In this document: positions 39,894 to 48,074 of the stretch, piece by piece
How the letters are laid out: each line of letters starts with the position of its first letter
Position numbering within the stretch: position 1 is the first letter of the stretch
From: Amycolatopsis cihanbeyliensis
Lineage (GTDB): Bacteria > Actinomycetota > Actinomycetes > Mycobacteriales > Pseudonocardiaceae
DNA: 64,000 bases
Direction: 5' to 3'
NCBI RefSeq assembly: GCF_006715045.1
Contig: NZ_VFML01000001.1
Location: 3,874,501-3,938,500 of the forward strand
Translations under genes and position numbers: made by a program
The notes under the pieces: generated by a model
Database searches by the model: none
What the model was told of the DNA's origin: nothing
Seen by the model: only the letters and a program-made list of their open reading frames with translations

Positions 39894-40748
39894 CTACAGC
39901 TCTTGCGCAAGCTTAGTGAGCAGCGCGGCTGTGTCCTCGGCCGTCAACACCAACTCACCCAGGCGACGAAATATCCAGGTATAGCGGTCGAAGTCGGTGG
40001 GCCGATCCGGGTAGATCGCGCCGGAGTCGATCTCCACGTAGGCGGTGGCCACCCCGGCCTCCTCGGGGAAGTGCAGCATGGTGAACGAGTTCGTCATGGC
40101 CGGATGCGCACCGGCGGAGAACGGCAGCGCCCGCACGGTGATGTTCGTTCGAGCGGCCATCTCGGCCAGGTGCCGCAGCTGCTCAGCCATCACCTCCGGC
40201 GAGCCGACCACCCGGCGCAGCGCCGCCTCGTTGATCACCACGTCGAGCTGTGGGGCGTCTTCGCCGTGCAGGCGTTCCTGCCGGGCCTGGCGAAACGCGA
40301 CCAGCCGGTGCAGGCTCTCCTCGGTGACATCCGGCCCGGCCGCCGCCGAGACGGCGCGGCAGTAGTCAGCGGTCTGCAATAAGCCGGGCACGAACTCGGC
40401 TTCGTAGTTCCAGATCTCGATCGCGTCCGACTCCTCGCCGACATAGCGCTCGAACCAGTCGGGCACGGTGTCGCCGTAGGCCACCAGCCAGCCGCGGTCG
40501 TCGGACTCCTCGGCCAGCCGGAGCAGGTGATCGAGCATCGGCGCGCCGACACCGTATGCCTGGCACAGCAGGCGGACCGTCTTCGGCAGGATCGCCTGCT
40601 TGGCGTTCTCGATCCGGCTGATGGTCGCCCGGCTCAAGCCGGAGCGTTCGGCGGCCGCCTCCATCGTCTTGAACCCGGAGGCGGCACGGAAGTCACGCAG
40701 CAGGCGTCCGAGCTGTCGCCGGCGGACGGCCGGACCAGGTTCTTGCAT
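39894..40748 (-). CDS. XRE-family regulator with DUF5753 domain
   Basis: ATG 40748 is chosen (the 40829 frame start lacks a site), giving 284 residues. The N-terminal helix-turn-helix is RRRQLGRLLRDFRAASGFKTMEAAAERSGLSRATISRIENAK; the C-terminal ~180 residues match DUF5753 (NYEAEFVPGLLQTADYCRAV, VINEAALRRVVGSPEVMAEQL, FSAGAHPAMTNSFTMLHFPE). DUF5753/DUF397 pairs regulate development or act as TA-like systems in Streptomyces. It is the left gene of the island and is divergent from the small genes beginning at 41003. Confidence 0.9.
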   Translation of the reverse strand: MQEPGPAVRRRQLGRLLRDFRAASGFKTMEAAAERSGLSRATISRIENAKQAILPKTVRLLCQAYGVGAPMLDHLLRLAEESDDRGWLVAYGDTVPDWFERYVGEESDAIEIWNYEAEFVPGLLQTADYCRAVSAAAGPDVTEESLHRLVAFRQARQERLHGEDAPQLDVVINEAALRRVVGSPEVMAEQLRHLAEMAARTNITVRALPFSAGAHPAMTNSFTMLHFPEEAGVATAYVEIDSGAIYPDRPTDFDRYTWIFRRLGELVLTAEDTAALLTKLAQEL

Positions 40749-41002
40749 TCTCGCCGTTCCTCTCCTTCGGGGCGGGCGCCAGTCTGCCGGGTTCAAGCCG
40801 CTCGGCTCGGCGTCCCGTTTCGGGTTCACCCGATTGAATCATCCACACTGCACATCTCACCATGTACGTTTCACAGTACGGCGATGCGTCGCCGGTGGCC
40901 CGCCCCGCCTGATTCCCGCCCGGGTTCTGGCGGGGCCGGGTCCCGACAGGCCGTCAGGCGGTCGAAACGAAGGCCCGCTCAGGCGAGCGGAAGGGGTGAG
41001 CT

Positions 41003-41227
41003 GTGGAACGAGCGCATAACCGCGAAGGCGAGGCTGAGCAAGGCGTCATGCCACCACGGGCGTGGGTGGGGTTGGCGGTCGCGATGGTGCGTCACGGCCT
41101 GGAGTCGAACGCGCCACTGGCCACGCGAAAGGAGGCGGGCGAGTGGCTGGACGAACTCGGCGAGGTCGCCTTGATCGCCTGCCGAGGAGCCCGTCCCTCC
41201 ACGAGCAACCCACGCCACGAACAGTGA
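41003..41227 (+). CDS. Small hypothetical protein (74 residues)
   Basis: GTG 41003 is preceded by GAAGGGGTGAGCT; ATG 41048 is an alternative. The product is hydrophilic at its ends, with a helical middle (WVGLAVAMVRHGLESN and ATRKEAGEWLDELGEVALIA). There is no membrane segment. It diverges from the XRE gene, and the next gene starts 6 bp after its stop. Small helical proteins of this sort often accompany XRE/DUF397 pairs, but I cannot assign a family. Confidence 0.5.
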   Translation: MERAHNREGEAEQGVMPPRAWVGLAVAMVRHGLESNAPLATRKEAGEWLDELGEVALIACRGARPSTSNPRHEQ

Positions 41228-41233
41228 CCGGCG

Positions 41234-41692
41234 ATGCATAACGTCGGTGGTGTGCTCGCCCTCGCGGCACTGGTGGTGCTTGTCGCTGCTGCCGGTGCCG
41301 GGTGGCTGCGCTCGGCCTCCCGGTCACACGGGTGCCATGCCCACGACGACCCGGCGTACTCGGTCGAGGCGATCCTGACCCGGCTCGGATGGGAACGGAT
41401 CGAGGCCGAGCCGGTCGAGGGCTACGTCGACTCGGCCGAGTCGACGCCCGTAGCCGGGAGTGCGCTCACGCGCCGATGGCCGAGCACCGACGGCCGGCTG
41501 TTGTGTGGCGAGGACCAGGGGCCGGCGCTGTACCGGGCGCGCGGCGCGGGGCGTGGTGTGTGGCCGGGCACGGACCCAGACACCACGCGGGAGCTGCCGG
41601 TACCTCAGCAACGGCGTCTCGGCGAGGCGCCGTTTCGCCCCTCGCCGGTCCCGCACGAGCACCCGGCCGGGCGCCATGCGCTCCGGGCGTGA
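41234..41692 (+). CDS. Hypothetical protein with N-terminal membrane helix
   Basis: A 152-residue frame starting at ATG 41234. Residues 5-25 form one hydrophobic helix (GGVLALAALVVLVAAAGAGWL), and a plausible soluble part follows (YSVEAILTRLGWERIEAEPVEGYVDS). From about residue 75 the sequence is Arg/Gly/Pro-rich and less protein-like, so the end may have been altered. It sits in the degraded left part of the secretion module. No homology is recognised. Confidence 0.45.
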   Translation: MHNVGGVLALAALVVLVAAAGAGWLRSASRSHGCHAHDDPAYSVEAILTRLGWERIEAEPVEGYVDSAESTPVAGSALTRRWPSTDGRLLCGEDQGPALYRARGAGRGVWPGTDPDTTRELPVPQQRRLGEAPFRPSPVPHEHPAGRHALRA

Positions 41693-41699
41693 ACCCCTA

Positions 41700-41852
41700 G
41701 TGACCGACGAGGATGTCGAGGGGGCAACGGTGAGCGAAGATGCCGAGCACGAACTGACCGAGTGGGATCGGCAGCTTGTCGACCAGGTGCGAGAGTTGCG
41801 CCGCCATCTCAACCCACTACCAGACGGCCCCTTGTTCGCTACTGACCGATGA
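41700..41852 (+). CDS. Small hypothetical ORF overlapping the DUF3558-like gene
   Basis: GTG 41700 (or GTG 41730 behind GAGGGGGCAAC) opens a 50-codon frame with a charged, helical C-terminus (ELTEWDRQLVDQVRELRRHL). It overlaps the start of the DUF3558-like frame by about 75 bases in another phase. It may be a genuine small protein or the remnant of the gene that precedes DUF3558 in the other module. Confidence 0.3.
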   Translation: MTDEDVEGATVSEDAEHELTEWDRQLVDQVRELRRHLNPLPDGPLFATDR

Positions 41853-42258
41853 GCAGGTCACCAGATTCTTGGGCGAGGGCGCCCACAGCAAACCGACGTT
41901 GGACAACCCGGTAGGCGACGGCTGCTCCTGGTCCAAGCGCGACGGCTCCGGCGCGCGCATCGGTTTGGAACTCCCGACCATCACTGACGATGGTTTGGCC
42001 GCGATCTACCGGCAACGGGGGAAGGCCTACAAGTTCTTCGAAGAGATGCCCGACGTTGAGGGGTACCCAGCCGTTACGTACGGACCGCGCGATGAGCGGG
42101 AGCAGGGCTATTGCGCCGTTGCGGTGGGCACGAGCGACAAACGCACGGTGCAGATCTTTTCGCGCCTGTCGGAGTGGAATCGGGGGAAGAAAGACCCCTG
42201 CCAGGCCGCGCACGATACGGCGGTGGAGGTTGTGAAGAACGTTAAGGGGGGTCAGTGA
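41776..42258 (+). CDS. DUF3558-like protein lacking its signal peptide (probably 5'-truncated)
   Basis: The DUF3558 core is clear: PCSLLTDEQVTRFLGEG, then DGCSWSKRDGSGARIGLELPT, YPAVTYG, YCAVAVGTSDKRTVQIFSR and DPCQAAHDTAVEVVKNV. Actinobacterial DUF3558 proteins normally begin with a lipoprotein signal and a Ser/Thr-rich linker. Here the frame opens only about 20 residues before the core (TTG 41776) and no lipobox exists. A frameshifted or replaced 5' end is likely. It sits directly in front of the PPE-like gene, with stop and start overlapping, as in the second module, where the DUF3558 gene is intact. Confidence 0.6.
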   Translation: MSTRCESCAAISTHYQTAPCSLLTDEQVTRFLGEGAHSKPTLDNPVGDGCSWSKRDGSGARIGLELPTITDDGLAAIYRQRGKAYKFFEEMPDVEGYPAVTYGPRDEREQGYCAVAVGTSDKRTVQIFSRLSEWNRGKKDPCQAAHDTAVEVVKNVKGGQ

Positions 42259-43541
42259 TGCCCGAGGAGGCGTTGACTCCGGCGCAGATCTACCAGCAGG
42301 TCACCGGCGGTGCCGGCACGGAGAGGCTGTCGGCCGCGCAGGAGGCCGCCGCGAAGTTGAGGCGCCGGTTGGAGGAGCGCGCCGACCGGGTGATGCGGCT
42401 GGGCGGCAAGGTCCAAGAAGGGTGGCAGGGCGAAGCCGGCGAGGCCGCCGCGAATGCCGCCTCCCCGTTGGCGCGGGCGGCGATGCAGGACGCCGACCAT
42501 CTGGCCGAGGCCGACAGCGGCGCGGGCGAGCAGGCGGGGGCATTCGACCGGGTGCGCAGCACGGTCGTACCGGTACCGCCCAAACCGCCAGAGCTGACCC
42601 CACAGGACGTCGTCGACGGGTTGAGCACCGGCGACTTCGGCGCACACTCGCGCCGGCTGGCCGAGTACAACGCAGGCAGCCAGACCAACGTCGCGGCGTT
42701 CGGGGCGTACCACCAGGCGAGCACGGCGACCGCGCAGACGTATCCGGCGGCGTATGCGCCGATGGCCGATCCGGGCGGGTCCGTGGGGCTCACCGAGAGC
42801 GGAACCGGCGGCACGGACAGCGGGATAAGCCGCCCCCAGTCGTCGCCGGGGCCGGTGGTCGGTGGCTCGGTGGGTGCCTCGGGTGGTGCGCCCCGGTCGA
42901 CCGACACCGGTAGCGGTGAGCGTGTCCAACCGCCGCCGACGGTCAACCCGCCCGGCGACGGCGGCCCTTCCGGTCCCGCACCGTCGGACTCGACCGCGCC
43001 CCGAACCGGCACCGACAGCACGCGGGCGGCAGCGGCAAGCACCCCGCCACCGCCCGTGCCGGGTGGGCAGGACGGGTACCGGTTCGGCCCGACCGGCACC
43101 CCGGTCAACAACCTGAACACCAACACCGGTGCCGGCCCCCACAGCGGAACCACGATCGGACCGATCGGCACGGGCACGGAAAATCGCGCGCCGGGTACGG
43201 GCGGCTACCGCTCGGGCGGTGGCCCCGGCGCGGGTGGCCCTGGCGCCGGTCGACCGGGTGCCGGTCCCGGCGGTGGCCGATTCACCGGCGCCCTACCGCC
43301 GGGCGAAGGCGGAACAGTGCGCGGTGGAGCCTCGGGGACACCCGGCGCGGCCGGTACGCGAGGTACCGGCGCGATGCCGATGGGGGCCGGCGCCGGGCGC
43401 GGCCGCGGCGCTGAGGACGAGGAACGCAAACGGCCGGACTACCTGAAAGACCCGGACCCGGACGACACCTACGGCGGCACCGAGGGCAAGACCGTGCCCC
43501 CGGTGATCGGCGAGTCCCGACCGGGCAATCCGGCAAGCTAG
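42258..43541 (+). CDS. PPE-like type VII secretion substrate, Gly/Pro-rich C-terminus (island copy)
   Basis: ATG 42258 overlaps the upstream stop (TGATG) and has GGGGGGT before it; 427 residues. The N-terminal ~165 residues are helical with a W-x-G turn (KVQEGWQGEAGEAAANAASPLA), and the NVAAFGAYHQAS segment matches the second module's protein. The rest is low-complexity Gly/Pro/Thr. The last ~30 residues (PDYLKDPDPDDTYGGTEG, then PPVIGE) match the C-terminus of the protein at 62.3 kb (FLVEEDPNSLFGSDEL, then PPVIGE). It would be secreted through an ESX system with EspG as chaperone; no ecc genes are in the window. Confidence 0.8.
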   Translation: MPEEALTPAQIYQQVTGGAGTERLSAAQEAAAKLRRRLEERADRVMRLGGKVQEGWQGEAGEAAANAASPLARAAMQDADHLAEADSGAGEQAGAFDRVRSTVVPVPPKPPELTPQDVVDGLSTGDFGAHSRRLAEYNAGSQTNVAAFGAYHQASTATAQTYPAAYAPMADPGGSVGLTESGTGGTDSGISRPQSSPGPVVGGSVGASGGAPRSTDTGSGERVQPPPTVNPPGDGGPSGPAPSDSTAPRTGTDSTRAAAASTPPPPVPGGQDGYRFGPTGTPVNNLNTNTGAGPHSGTTIGPIGTGTENRAPGTGGYRSGGGPGAGGPGAGRPGAGPGGGRFTGALPPGEGGTVRGGASGTPGAAGTRGTGAMPMGAGAGRGRGAEDEERKRPDYLKDPDPDDTYGGTEGKTVPPVIGESRPGNPAS

Positions 43542-43570
43542 ACACCACCAGGCAGGGGGAGGAAACGCGG

Positions 43571-44323
43571 GTGGTTCTGCGGCGGACAGTGGAGATGTCC
43601 CTGCACACACTGTTGACCGCGATGCGGTGGCACAACTGCGGCGAACCGCACCCGATCCTGCTCGGCGGCGCCAGCCACGTCCCACCCTCGGCCGAGCACC
43701 AGCGCGACTGCGAAGCATTGGAGGAGCTGGGCGCGCTCGGCCTGGTGCGCGGGCGAGAATTGGTCGGCAGCTTCGAGGACACCCTGCACGTGCTCGACCG
43801 GCCGGACACCGAGTACTACGCACAGACCCGCACCGGAGACGACTCCTACGGCGTGCTGGTGGCCTGCCGGGGTCGAGAGGCGGTTACCGTGGCACACCAG
43901 GACGGCACGGTCTGGCTGACTCCGGTACACCGCGACGATCGGGCGCTCGCACTGGCCAAGCACCTTCCACCATTCCCACCGGCCGATTTCCAGACGTTCT
44001 CGGCACGGCAAGCCGAGTTCGCCCGACCGGACACCAGCGGACCCTACGAACCACTCCCCGCCCGCAGCCAGCCGGTACGGGACCTGCACACCATCCTCGA
44101 CCAGCCCTACTACGGCATCGGACAACTCTACGTTGCCCGCAGACAGGACGGCGGCCCTCGCCACGAAGCACCGGCCTCGCTGTCCTACATCGACATCGAT
44201 GTCGGCCGGGTCGGACTGGAGTTAACCGGCCCCGCCGACAACCAACACATCACCGTCTTCCCCGGCGACCCCGGCAACCTAGCCGAAAGACTCACCAAAG
44301 CCCGAGCGCCCCTGGACCCATAG
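43571..44323 (+). CDS. EspG-family ESX secretion-associated chaperone (island copy)
   Basis: A 250-residue protein starting at GTG 43571 behind GGGGAGGAAACGCGG. It shares the EspG layout with the gene at 62.4 kb: an N-terminal LHTLLTAMRW..EPHPILLGG strand-helix, RPDTEYYAQTR strand, a central FQTFSARQAEF part and a C-terminal TVFPGDPGNLAERL. EspG proteins bind PE/PPE-type substrates in the cytoplasm and keep them competent for ESX export. Its position 29 bp after the PPE-like gene indicates the cognate pair. Codon composition is like the rest of the window. Confidence 0.82.
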   Translation: MVLRRTVEMSLHTLLTAMRWHNCGEPHPILLGGASHVPPSAEHQRDCEALEELGALGLVRGRELVGSFEDTLHVLDRPDTEYYAQTRTGDDSYGVLVACRGREAVTVAHQDGTVWLTPVHRDDRALALAKHLPPFPPADFQTFSARQAEFARPDTSGPYEPLPARSQPVRDLHTILDQPYYGIGQLYVARRQDGGPRHEAPASLSYIDIDVGRVGLELTGPADNQHITVFPGDPGNLAERLTKARAPLDP

Positions 44324-44687
44324 CCCATCCGATCATGCATCCGGCTCGGTAGCGGTGCGAGCTGGCCAGCGCGCCGGCGCATCGGTCAGGCTGACCCTCC
44401 GCAGTCCGGCAGCGCCCGCCGACGGCGTACCTCGGCAAGACGCTCGGCGATGCCCTCGTCCCATCCGGCGCCAGCGGGTCACGCGGCTGATGCCAGATCG
44501 GAACGTGCTCGGCCGCGTAGGGGCTCGGCCGCGCCGGCCGACCGGCGAGAGCCGCGCGCCATCCCTCAGCACGCACCCAGTAGTCAGCCGCCCGATCGGC
44601 ACGCCCACGGCGCCAGCCACATCCACGCGAGAAGCCGCCGAGCACGTTCCTCCGGAGCCCTCCGCTTCGCCGCCGTAGCCCCCACCA
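44324..44687 (-). pseudogene. Degenerate coding remnants at the right end of the island
   Basis: No complete gene is found here. Minus-strand pieces look protein-like but in different frames: DYWVRAEGWRAALAGRP followed by PYAAEHVPIWHQPRDPLAPD in one frame, then DEGIAERLAEVRRRRALPDC in another. That pattern fits a frameshifted remnant of an unknown gene. At its right it is joined to a piece of the MFS gene within the repeat. Confidence 0.35.
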
Positions 44688-44800
44688 CCCTTGACCGCCT
44701 CCAGCAGGCTCGCATGCCCAGAGCTCATCCCCACCTCCGGAAAGTCACTTAGCTATGCTAACAATAATTGCTTAGCATGCCGAAGTAACTCGCCTCACAG
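44688..44800. repeat. Right direct repeat flanking the island, with truncated MFS 5' end
   Basis: Same sequence as 39478-39590 (two mismatches in the first 103 bases). It contains ATG 44728 and the first 14 codons of the MFS gene (MSSGHASLLEAVKG) on the minus strand, which then run into unrelated sequence. It also contains the duplicated AT-rich operator (44755-44778). To its right lies the HAD gene promoter, so the pre-insertion order was MFS and HAD divergent. Confidence 0.92.
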
Positions 44801-44814
44801 GTACGTTGGCAGGT

Positions 44815-45459
44815 ATGGACGCGGTGATCTTCGACCTGGACGGGGTGCTGGTCGACTCGGAGACGGTCTGGGACGCGACCCGGCGCGCGGTGGTCGCCGA
44901 GCACGGCGGCACCTGGACCGAGCAGGCCAGCCGTGCGCTGATGGGCATGAGCACGCCGGAGTGGGCGAGATACCTGGTCGACGAGCTGGGTGCCCGGCTG
45001 ACCGCGGAGCGCGCCGCGGAGGTGGTCGTCGACCGGATGGCCGAGCGGTACGCGGCGGGACCGCCGGTACTGCCCGGTGCGGTGGAGGTCGTGCGCGCGG
45101 TGGGGCGGGACTATCCGGTTGCCATCGCCAGCTCCTCACCACCGGTGCTGATCGATGCCTTCCTGGACGCCACCGGGCTGGCCGACCTGGTCGGGGTGGC
45201 GCTGTCCAGCGAGGAGGTCGGCGCGGGCAAACCGGAGCCGGACGTCTACCTGGAGGCGGCGAACCGGCTGGGGGTGGCGCCGCGCGACTGCGTGGCGGTC
45301 GAGGACTCGACCAACGGTCTGCGCTCCGCGCTGGCGGCCGGGATGACCGTGGTCGCGGTGCCGAACCCGCACTTCCCGCCGGAGGTCGACGTACTGGCGC
45401 GGGCCGGCAGCGTGCTGAACGAGGTCAGCGAGTTGCCCACCACCCTGACGACCCTCTGA
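44815..45459 (+). CDS. HAD-family phosphatase, beta-phosphoglucomutase-like
   Basis: ATG 44815 gives 214 residues. Motif I is FDLDGVLVDS (nucleophile and acid Asp), motif II ASSS, motif III Lys in GAGKPEPDVY and motif IV VEDSTNG. The four-helix cap after motif I places it in HAD subfamily IA. It dephosphorylates a small phosphorylated metabolite or acts as a phosphosugar mutase; the substrate is uncertain. It is convergent with ino1, with only 16 bp between stops. Its promoter overlaps the island's right repeat. Confidence 0.9.
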   Translation: MDAVIFDLDGVLVDSETVWDATRRAVVAEHGGTWTEQASRALMGMSTPEWARYLVDELGARLTAERAAEVVVDRMAERYAAGPPVLPGAVEVVRAVGRDYPVAIASSSPPVLIDAFLDATGLADLVGVALSSEEVGAGKPEPDVYLEAANRLGVAPRDCVAVEDSTNGLRSALAAGMTVVAVPNPHFPPEVDVLARAGSVLNEVSELPTTLTTL

Positions 45460-45475
45460 GCCTGTTCCTTGACCT

Positions 45476-46558
45476 TCAGCTCTCCGGGTCGCCCGCGATG
45501 AACCGCTCGACGGCCTCGTGGGCGTCGGAGTCGGAGTACTGCACGGGGGGCGACTTCATGAAGTAGGAGGAGGCGGACAGCAGGGGGCCGCCGATGCCGC
45601 GGTCCTTGGCGATCTTCGCGGCCCGCACCGCGTCGATGATGATGCCCGCCGAGTTGGGGGAGTCCCAGACCTCGAGCTTGTACTCCATGTTCAGCGGCAC
45701 GTCGCCGAAGGCGCGCCCCTCCAGCCGGACGTAGGCCCACTTCCGGTCATCCAGCCAGGACACGTAGTCGGAGGGGCCGATGTGCACGTTGCCCTTGCCG
45801 AGGTCCCGGTCGACCTGCGAGGTCACCGCCTGGGTCTTGGAGACCTTCTTGGACTCCAGCCGCTCCAGCTCCTTCATGTTCAGGAAGTCCATGTTGCCGC
45901 CCACGTTCAGCTGCATGGTGCGGTCCAGCTGGACCCCGCGGTCCTCGAACAGCCTGGCAAGGACCCGGTGCGTTATGGTCGCGCCGACCTGCGACTTGAT
46001 GTCGTCACCGACGATCGGCACCCCGGCCTCGGTGAACTTGGCCGCCCACTCCGGGTCGGAGGCGATGAACACCGGCAGCGCGTTGACGAACGCCACCTTC
46101 GCGTCGATCGCGGCCTGCGCGTAGAACTTGTCCGCCTCCTCGGAACCGACCGGAAGGTAGGACACCAGCACGTCCACCTCGGCCTCGCGCAGCGCGGCCG
46201 CGACGTCCACCGGGGTCTCGTCGGACTCCTCGATGGTCTCCCGGTAGAACCGGCCCAGCCCGTCATGGGTGTGCCCGCGCTGCACGGTCACCCCGAGCGG
46301 CGGCACATCCGCGATCTTGATCGTGTTGTTCTCGCTCGCGACGATGGCTTCCGAGAGATCCCGGCCGACCTTCTTGGCGTCCACGTCGAACGCGGCGGCG
46401 AACTCGATGTCCCGAATGTGATAGCCGCCGAACCGCACGTGCATCAAGCCTGGCACGCGCGAGTCAGAGTCGGCGTCGCGGTAGTACTGGACGCCCTGCA
46501 CCAGCGACGCCGCGCAGTTGCCAACGCCTACGATGGCCACCCGCAGGTTCTCGCCCAT
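45476..46558 (-). CDS. ino1: Inositol-3-phosphate synthase
   Basis: A 360-residue enzyme starting at ATG 46558. It has the NAD-binding [20 protein letters not shown] at the N-terminus, [34 protein letters not shown] in the centre and [11 protein letters not shown] near the active site, followed by [15 protein letters not shown] and [21 protein letters not shown]. It converts glucose-6-phosphate to L-myo-inositol-1-phosphate, the committed step for mycothiol and phosphatidylinositol in actinobacteria. The PadR regulator gene upstream on the same strand (53 bp gap) matches the Rv0047c-ino1 order of M. tuberculosis. Confidence 0.97.
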   Translation of the reverse strand: MGENLRVAIVGVGNCAASLVQGVQYYRDADSDSRVPGLMHVRFGGYHIRDIEFAAAFDVDAKKVGRDLSEAIVASENNTIKIADVPPLGVTVQRGHTHDGLGRFYRETIEESDETPVDVAAALREAEVDVLVSYLPVGSEEADKFYAQAAIDAKVAFVNALPVFIASDPEWAAKFTEAGVPIVGDDIKSQVGATITHRVLARLFEDRGVQLDRTMQLNVGGNMDFLNMKELERLESKKVSKTQAVTSQVDRDLGKGNVHIGPSDYVSWLDDRKWAYVRLEGRAFGDVPLNMEYKLEVWDSPNSAGIIIDAVRAAKIAKDRGIGGPLLSASSYFMKSPPVQYSDSDAHEAVERFIAGDPES

Positions 46559-46611
46559 GCCGGTTCTCCTTACTCGTGGTTTGCGTGTGGTCTCCGCCGG
46601 GCCGCGGCGAG

Positions 46612-47208
46612 TCAGGTCTGCTGACCGCGCTGCTCGGCTTGTTCATGTGCGATCAACTCGTTGAGCCAGCGCACTTCTCGCTCGCTGGTCTCCAGCCCGA
46701 GTCGATGCAGCTCACGGGTGTAGCGGTCGATCCTCTCCTCGGCTCTGGACAGGGCGGCGCGTAGCCCTTCGCGGCGTTCCTCGACGCGACGGCGCCTGCC
46801 CTCCAATATCCGCATCCTGACGTCGGCCGGTGTCCGGGAGAAAAAGGTCAGGTGGACACCGAAACCCTCGTCGTCCCAGGTCTGCGGGCCGACGTCGGCG
46901 AGCAGTTCGGCGAACCGCTCCTTGCCCTCGGCGGTGAGCTTGTACACGCGCCGCGCCCTGCGTCCCCAGCCGCTCCTGCTCTGGGCCCGGGAACTCGACT
47001 TCGGCTGGCTCGCGGCGGGCTCACCCACCTCCAGGTCTTCCGGCTCCTCGACGATGAGGCCCGCGCGCTGCAACCGGCGCAGGGTCGGATACAGCGAACC
47101 GTAGGAGAACGTACGGAACATACCGAGCGTCTCGTGCAGCCGTTTGCGCAGCACATAGCCATGCATGGGGGCTTCGTGCAGTAGCCCGAGGACTGCGAAC
47201 TCCAACAC
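46612..47208 (-). CDS. PadR-family transcriptional regulator
   Basis: GTG 47208, behind AAGGGGGTGGATC, is preferred to the 47277 start; 198 residues. The winged helix-turn-helix is at the N-terminus ([23 protein letters not shown]...[17 protein letters not shown]), then a basic linker ([20 protein letters not shown]), and a C-terminal coiled coil ([28 protein letters not shown]) for dimerisation. It probably controls ino1 and itself; a PadR-type inverted repeat (GATACA-N9-TGTATC) lies about 95-115 bp upstream. The orthologue Rv0047c occupies the same place in mycobacteria. Confidence 0.92.
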   Translation of the reverse strand: MLEFAVLGLLHEAPMHGYVLRKRLHETLGMFRTFSYGSLYPTLRRLQRAGLIVEEPEDLEVGEPAASQPKSSSRAQSRSGWGRRARRVYKLTAEGKERFAELLADVGPQTWDDEGFGVHLTFFSRTPADVRMRILEGRRRRVEERREGLRAALSRAEERIDRYTRELHRLGLETSEREVRWLNELIAHEQAEQRGQQT

Positions 47209-47292
47209 GATCCACCCCCTTCGGGAACAAACGGCTACGCCGGACGTTGCAGTGTCTATCCGACCGGCTGTGCTCAACCTACCGGTTCATTA

Positions 47293-47322
47293 TATCGCAT
47301 CGATACATCGACGTGGTGTATC
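47293..47322. promoter_or_regulatory. Candidate PadR operator between padR and the DUF5318 gene
   Basis: Two overlapping inverted repeats lie in an AT-rich patch: TATCG-CAT-CGATA (47293-47305) and GATACA-N9-TGTATC (47302-47307 and 47317-47322). The second resembles the ATACA/TGTAT half-sites of PadR operators. It is placed to control both divergent genes. Confidence 0.55.
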
Positions 47323-47464
47323 TAACCTTACTCACGTGCGCCTACCGCCCGGCTGGGTCTCCCAGTGTTCACAAGAGAGTTATCGAATTCCCGGCGTGTC
47401 GGCTTAGTAACCGCTGTCACTACCCAGAACGGCCCACCGTGCACCCGGCTGGAGCACGTACTCT

Positions 47465-47869
47465 GTGGACGTGCGAACCCAGCGGCATGTCGTCGACTAC
47501 ACCTTGCAGCGCCGTGCGCTGCTCGCCGGGTACCGAGCGGGCAGGGCCGGTGCCGACGACGTCTGCGATGCTGGGCCGTACCTCCTGCGAGCTGCGAAGT
47601 TCCACGGCAGGCCGGGTGAAAGGGACTGTCCTGTCTGCCGCCGGGAGGCGTTGACCCTGGTTTCCTGGGTCTACGGGGACGAGTTGAAACACGCCGCGGG
47701 TTCGGCCAGGACGCCGGAGGAACTCGAGCGGATGGCCAACCTCTTCGGTGAGTTCACCGTCTATGTCGTAGAGGTATGCCGAGCGTGCCGCTGGAACCAC
47801 CTGGTCCAGTCGTACGTCCTCGGTACCGGGAGGCCACACCGGCATTCGCGGAGGACCGCGGACCAGTGA
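47465..47869 (+). CDS. DUF5318 protein (Rv0049 orthologue by position)
   Basis: A 134-residue protein starting at GTG 47465 (GTG 47471 also possible). It has two CxxC pairs: CPVCRREAL with its following WVYGDELKHAAGSAR, and EVCRACRWNHLVQSY, suggesting a zinc ribbon. The N-terminus VVDYTLQRRALLAGYRAG is conserved in DUF5318. No function is known, but the gene is fixed between the PadR-ino1 genes and the class A PBP gene in actinobacteria, hinting at a role tied to wall synthesis. It ends 25 bp before the copy B repeat. Confidence 0.87.
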   Translation: MDVRTQRHVVDYTLQRRALLAGYRAGRAGADDVCDAGPYLLRAAKFHGRPGERDCPVCRREALTLVSWVYGDELKHAAGSARTPEELERMANLFGEFTVYVVEVCRACRWNHLVQSYVLGTGRPHRHSRRTADQ

Positions 47870-47893
47870 GGACCGGGAACAACGCAGTGCTCC

Positions 47894-47997
47894 TACCAAG
47901 GAGACCGGACGTAGGCCGACTCGGCAGAAGGCGGCTGTGCTTGCGAGGCATGGGGGTCGGCCTGCTGGAGGTCGGATTGGTACCTACCGGCACAGTG
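47894..47997 (+). repeat. ~103-bp dispersed intergenic element, copy B
   Basis: Begins TACCAAGGAGACCGGACGTAG and ends ACCGGCACAGTG. It fills most of the gap between DUF5318 and the PBP gene, so it lies in the PBP promoter or leader region. Internal complementary parts (GTAGGCCGAC / GTCGGATTGGTACCTAC) could fold into a hairpin. Confidence 0.85.
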
Positions 47998-48074
47998 ACG
48001 ACCCCCTGGCGGGGCCCGCACGCAGGCAACGGCAGGACGGCGCGCCCCGAGGCGCCGGTCTGGGAGGCTCAATC

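Noticed and set aside
39581..44687. Prophage or conjugative element
   Set aside because: No integrase, excisionase, structural or transfer gene is visible; cargo is regulators and secretion accessory genes.
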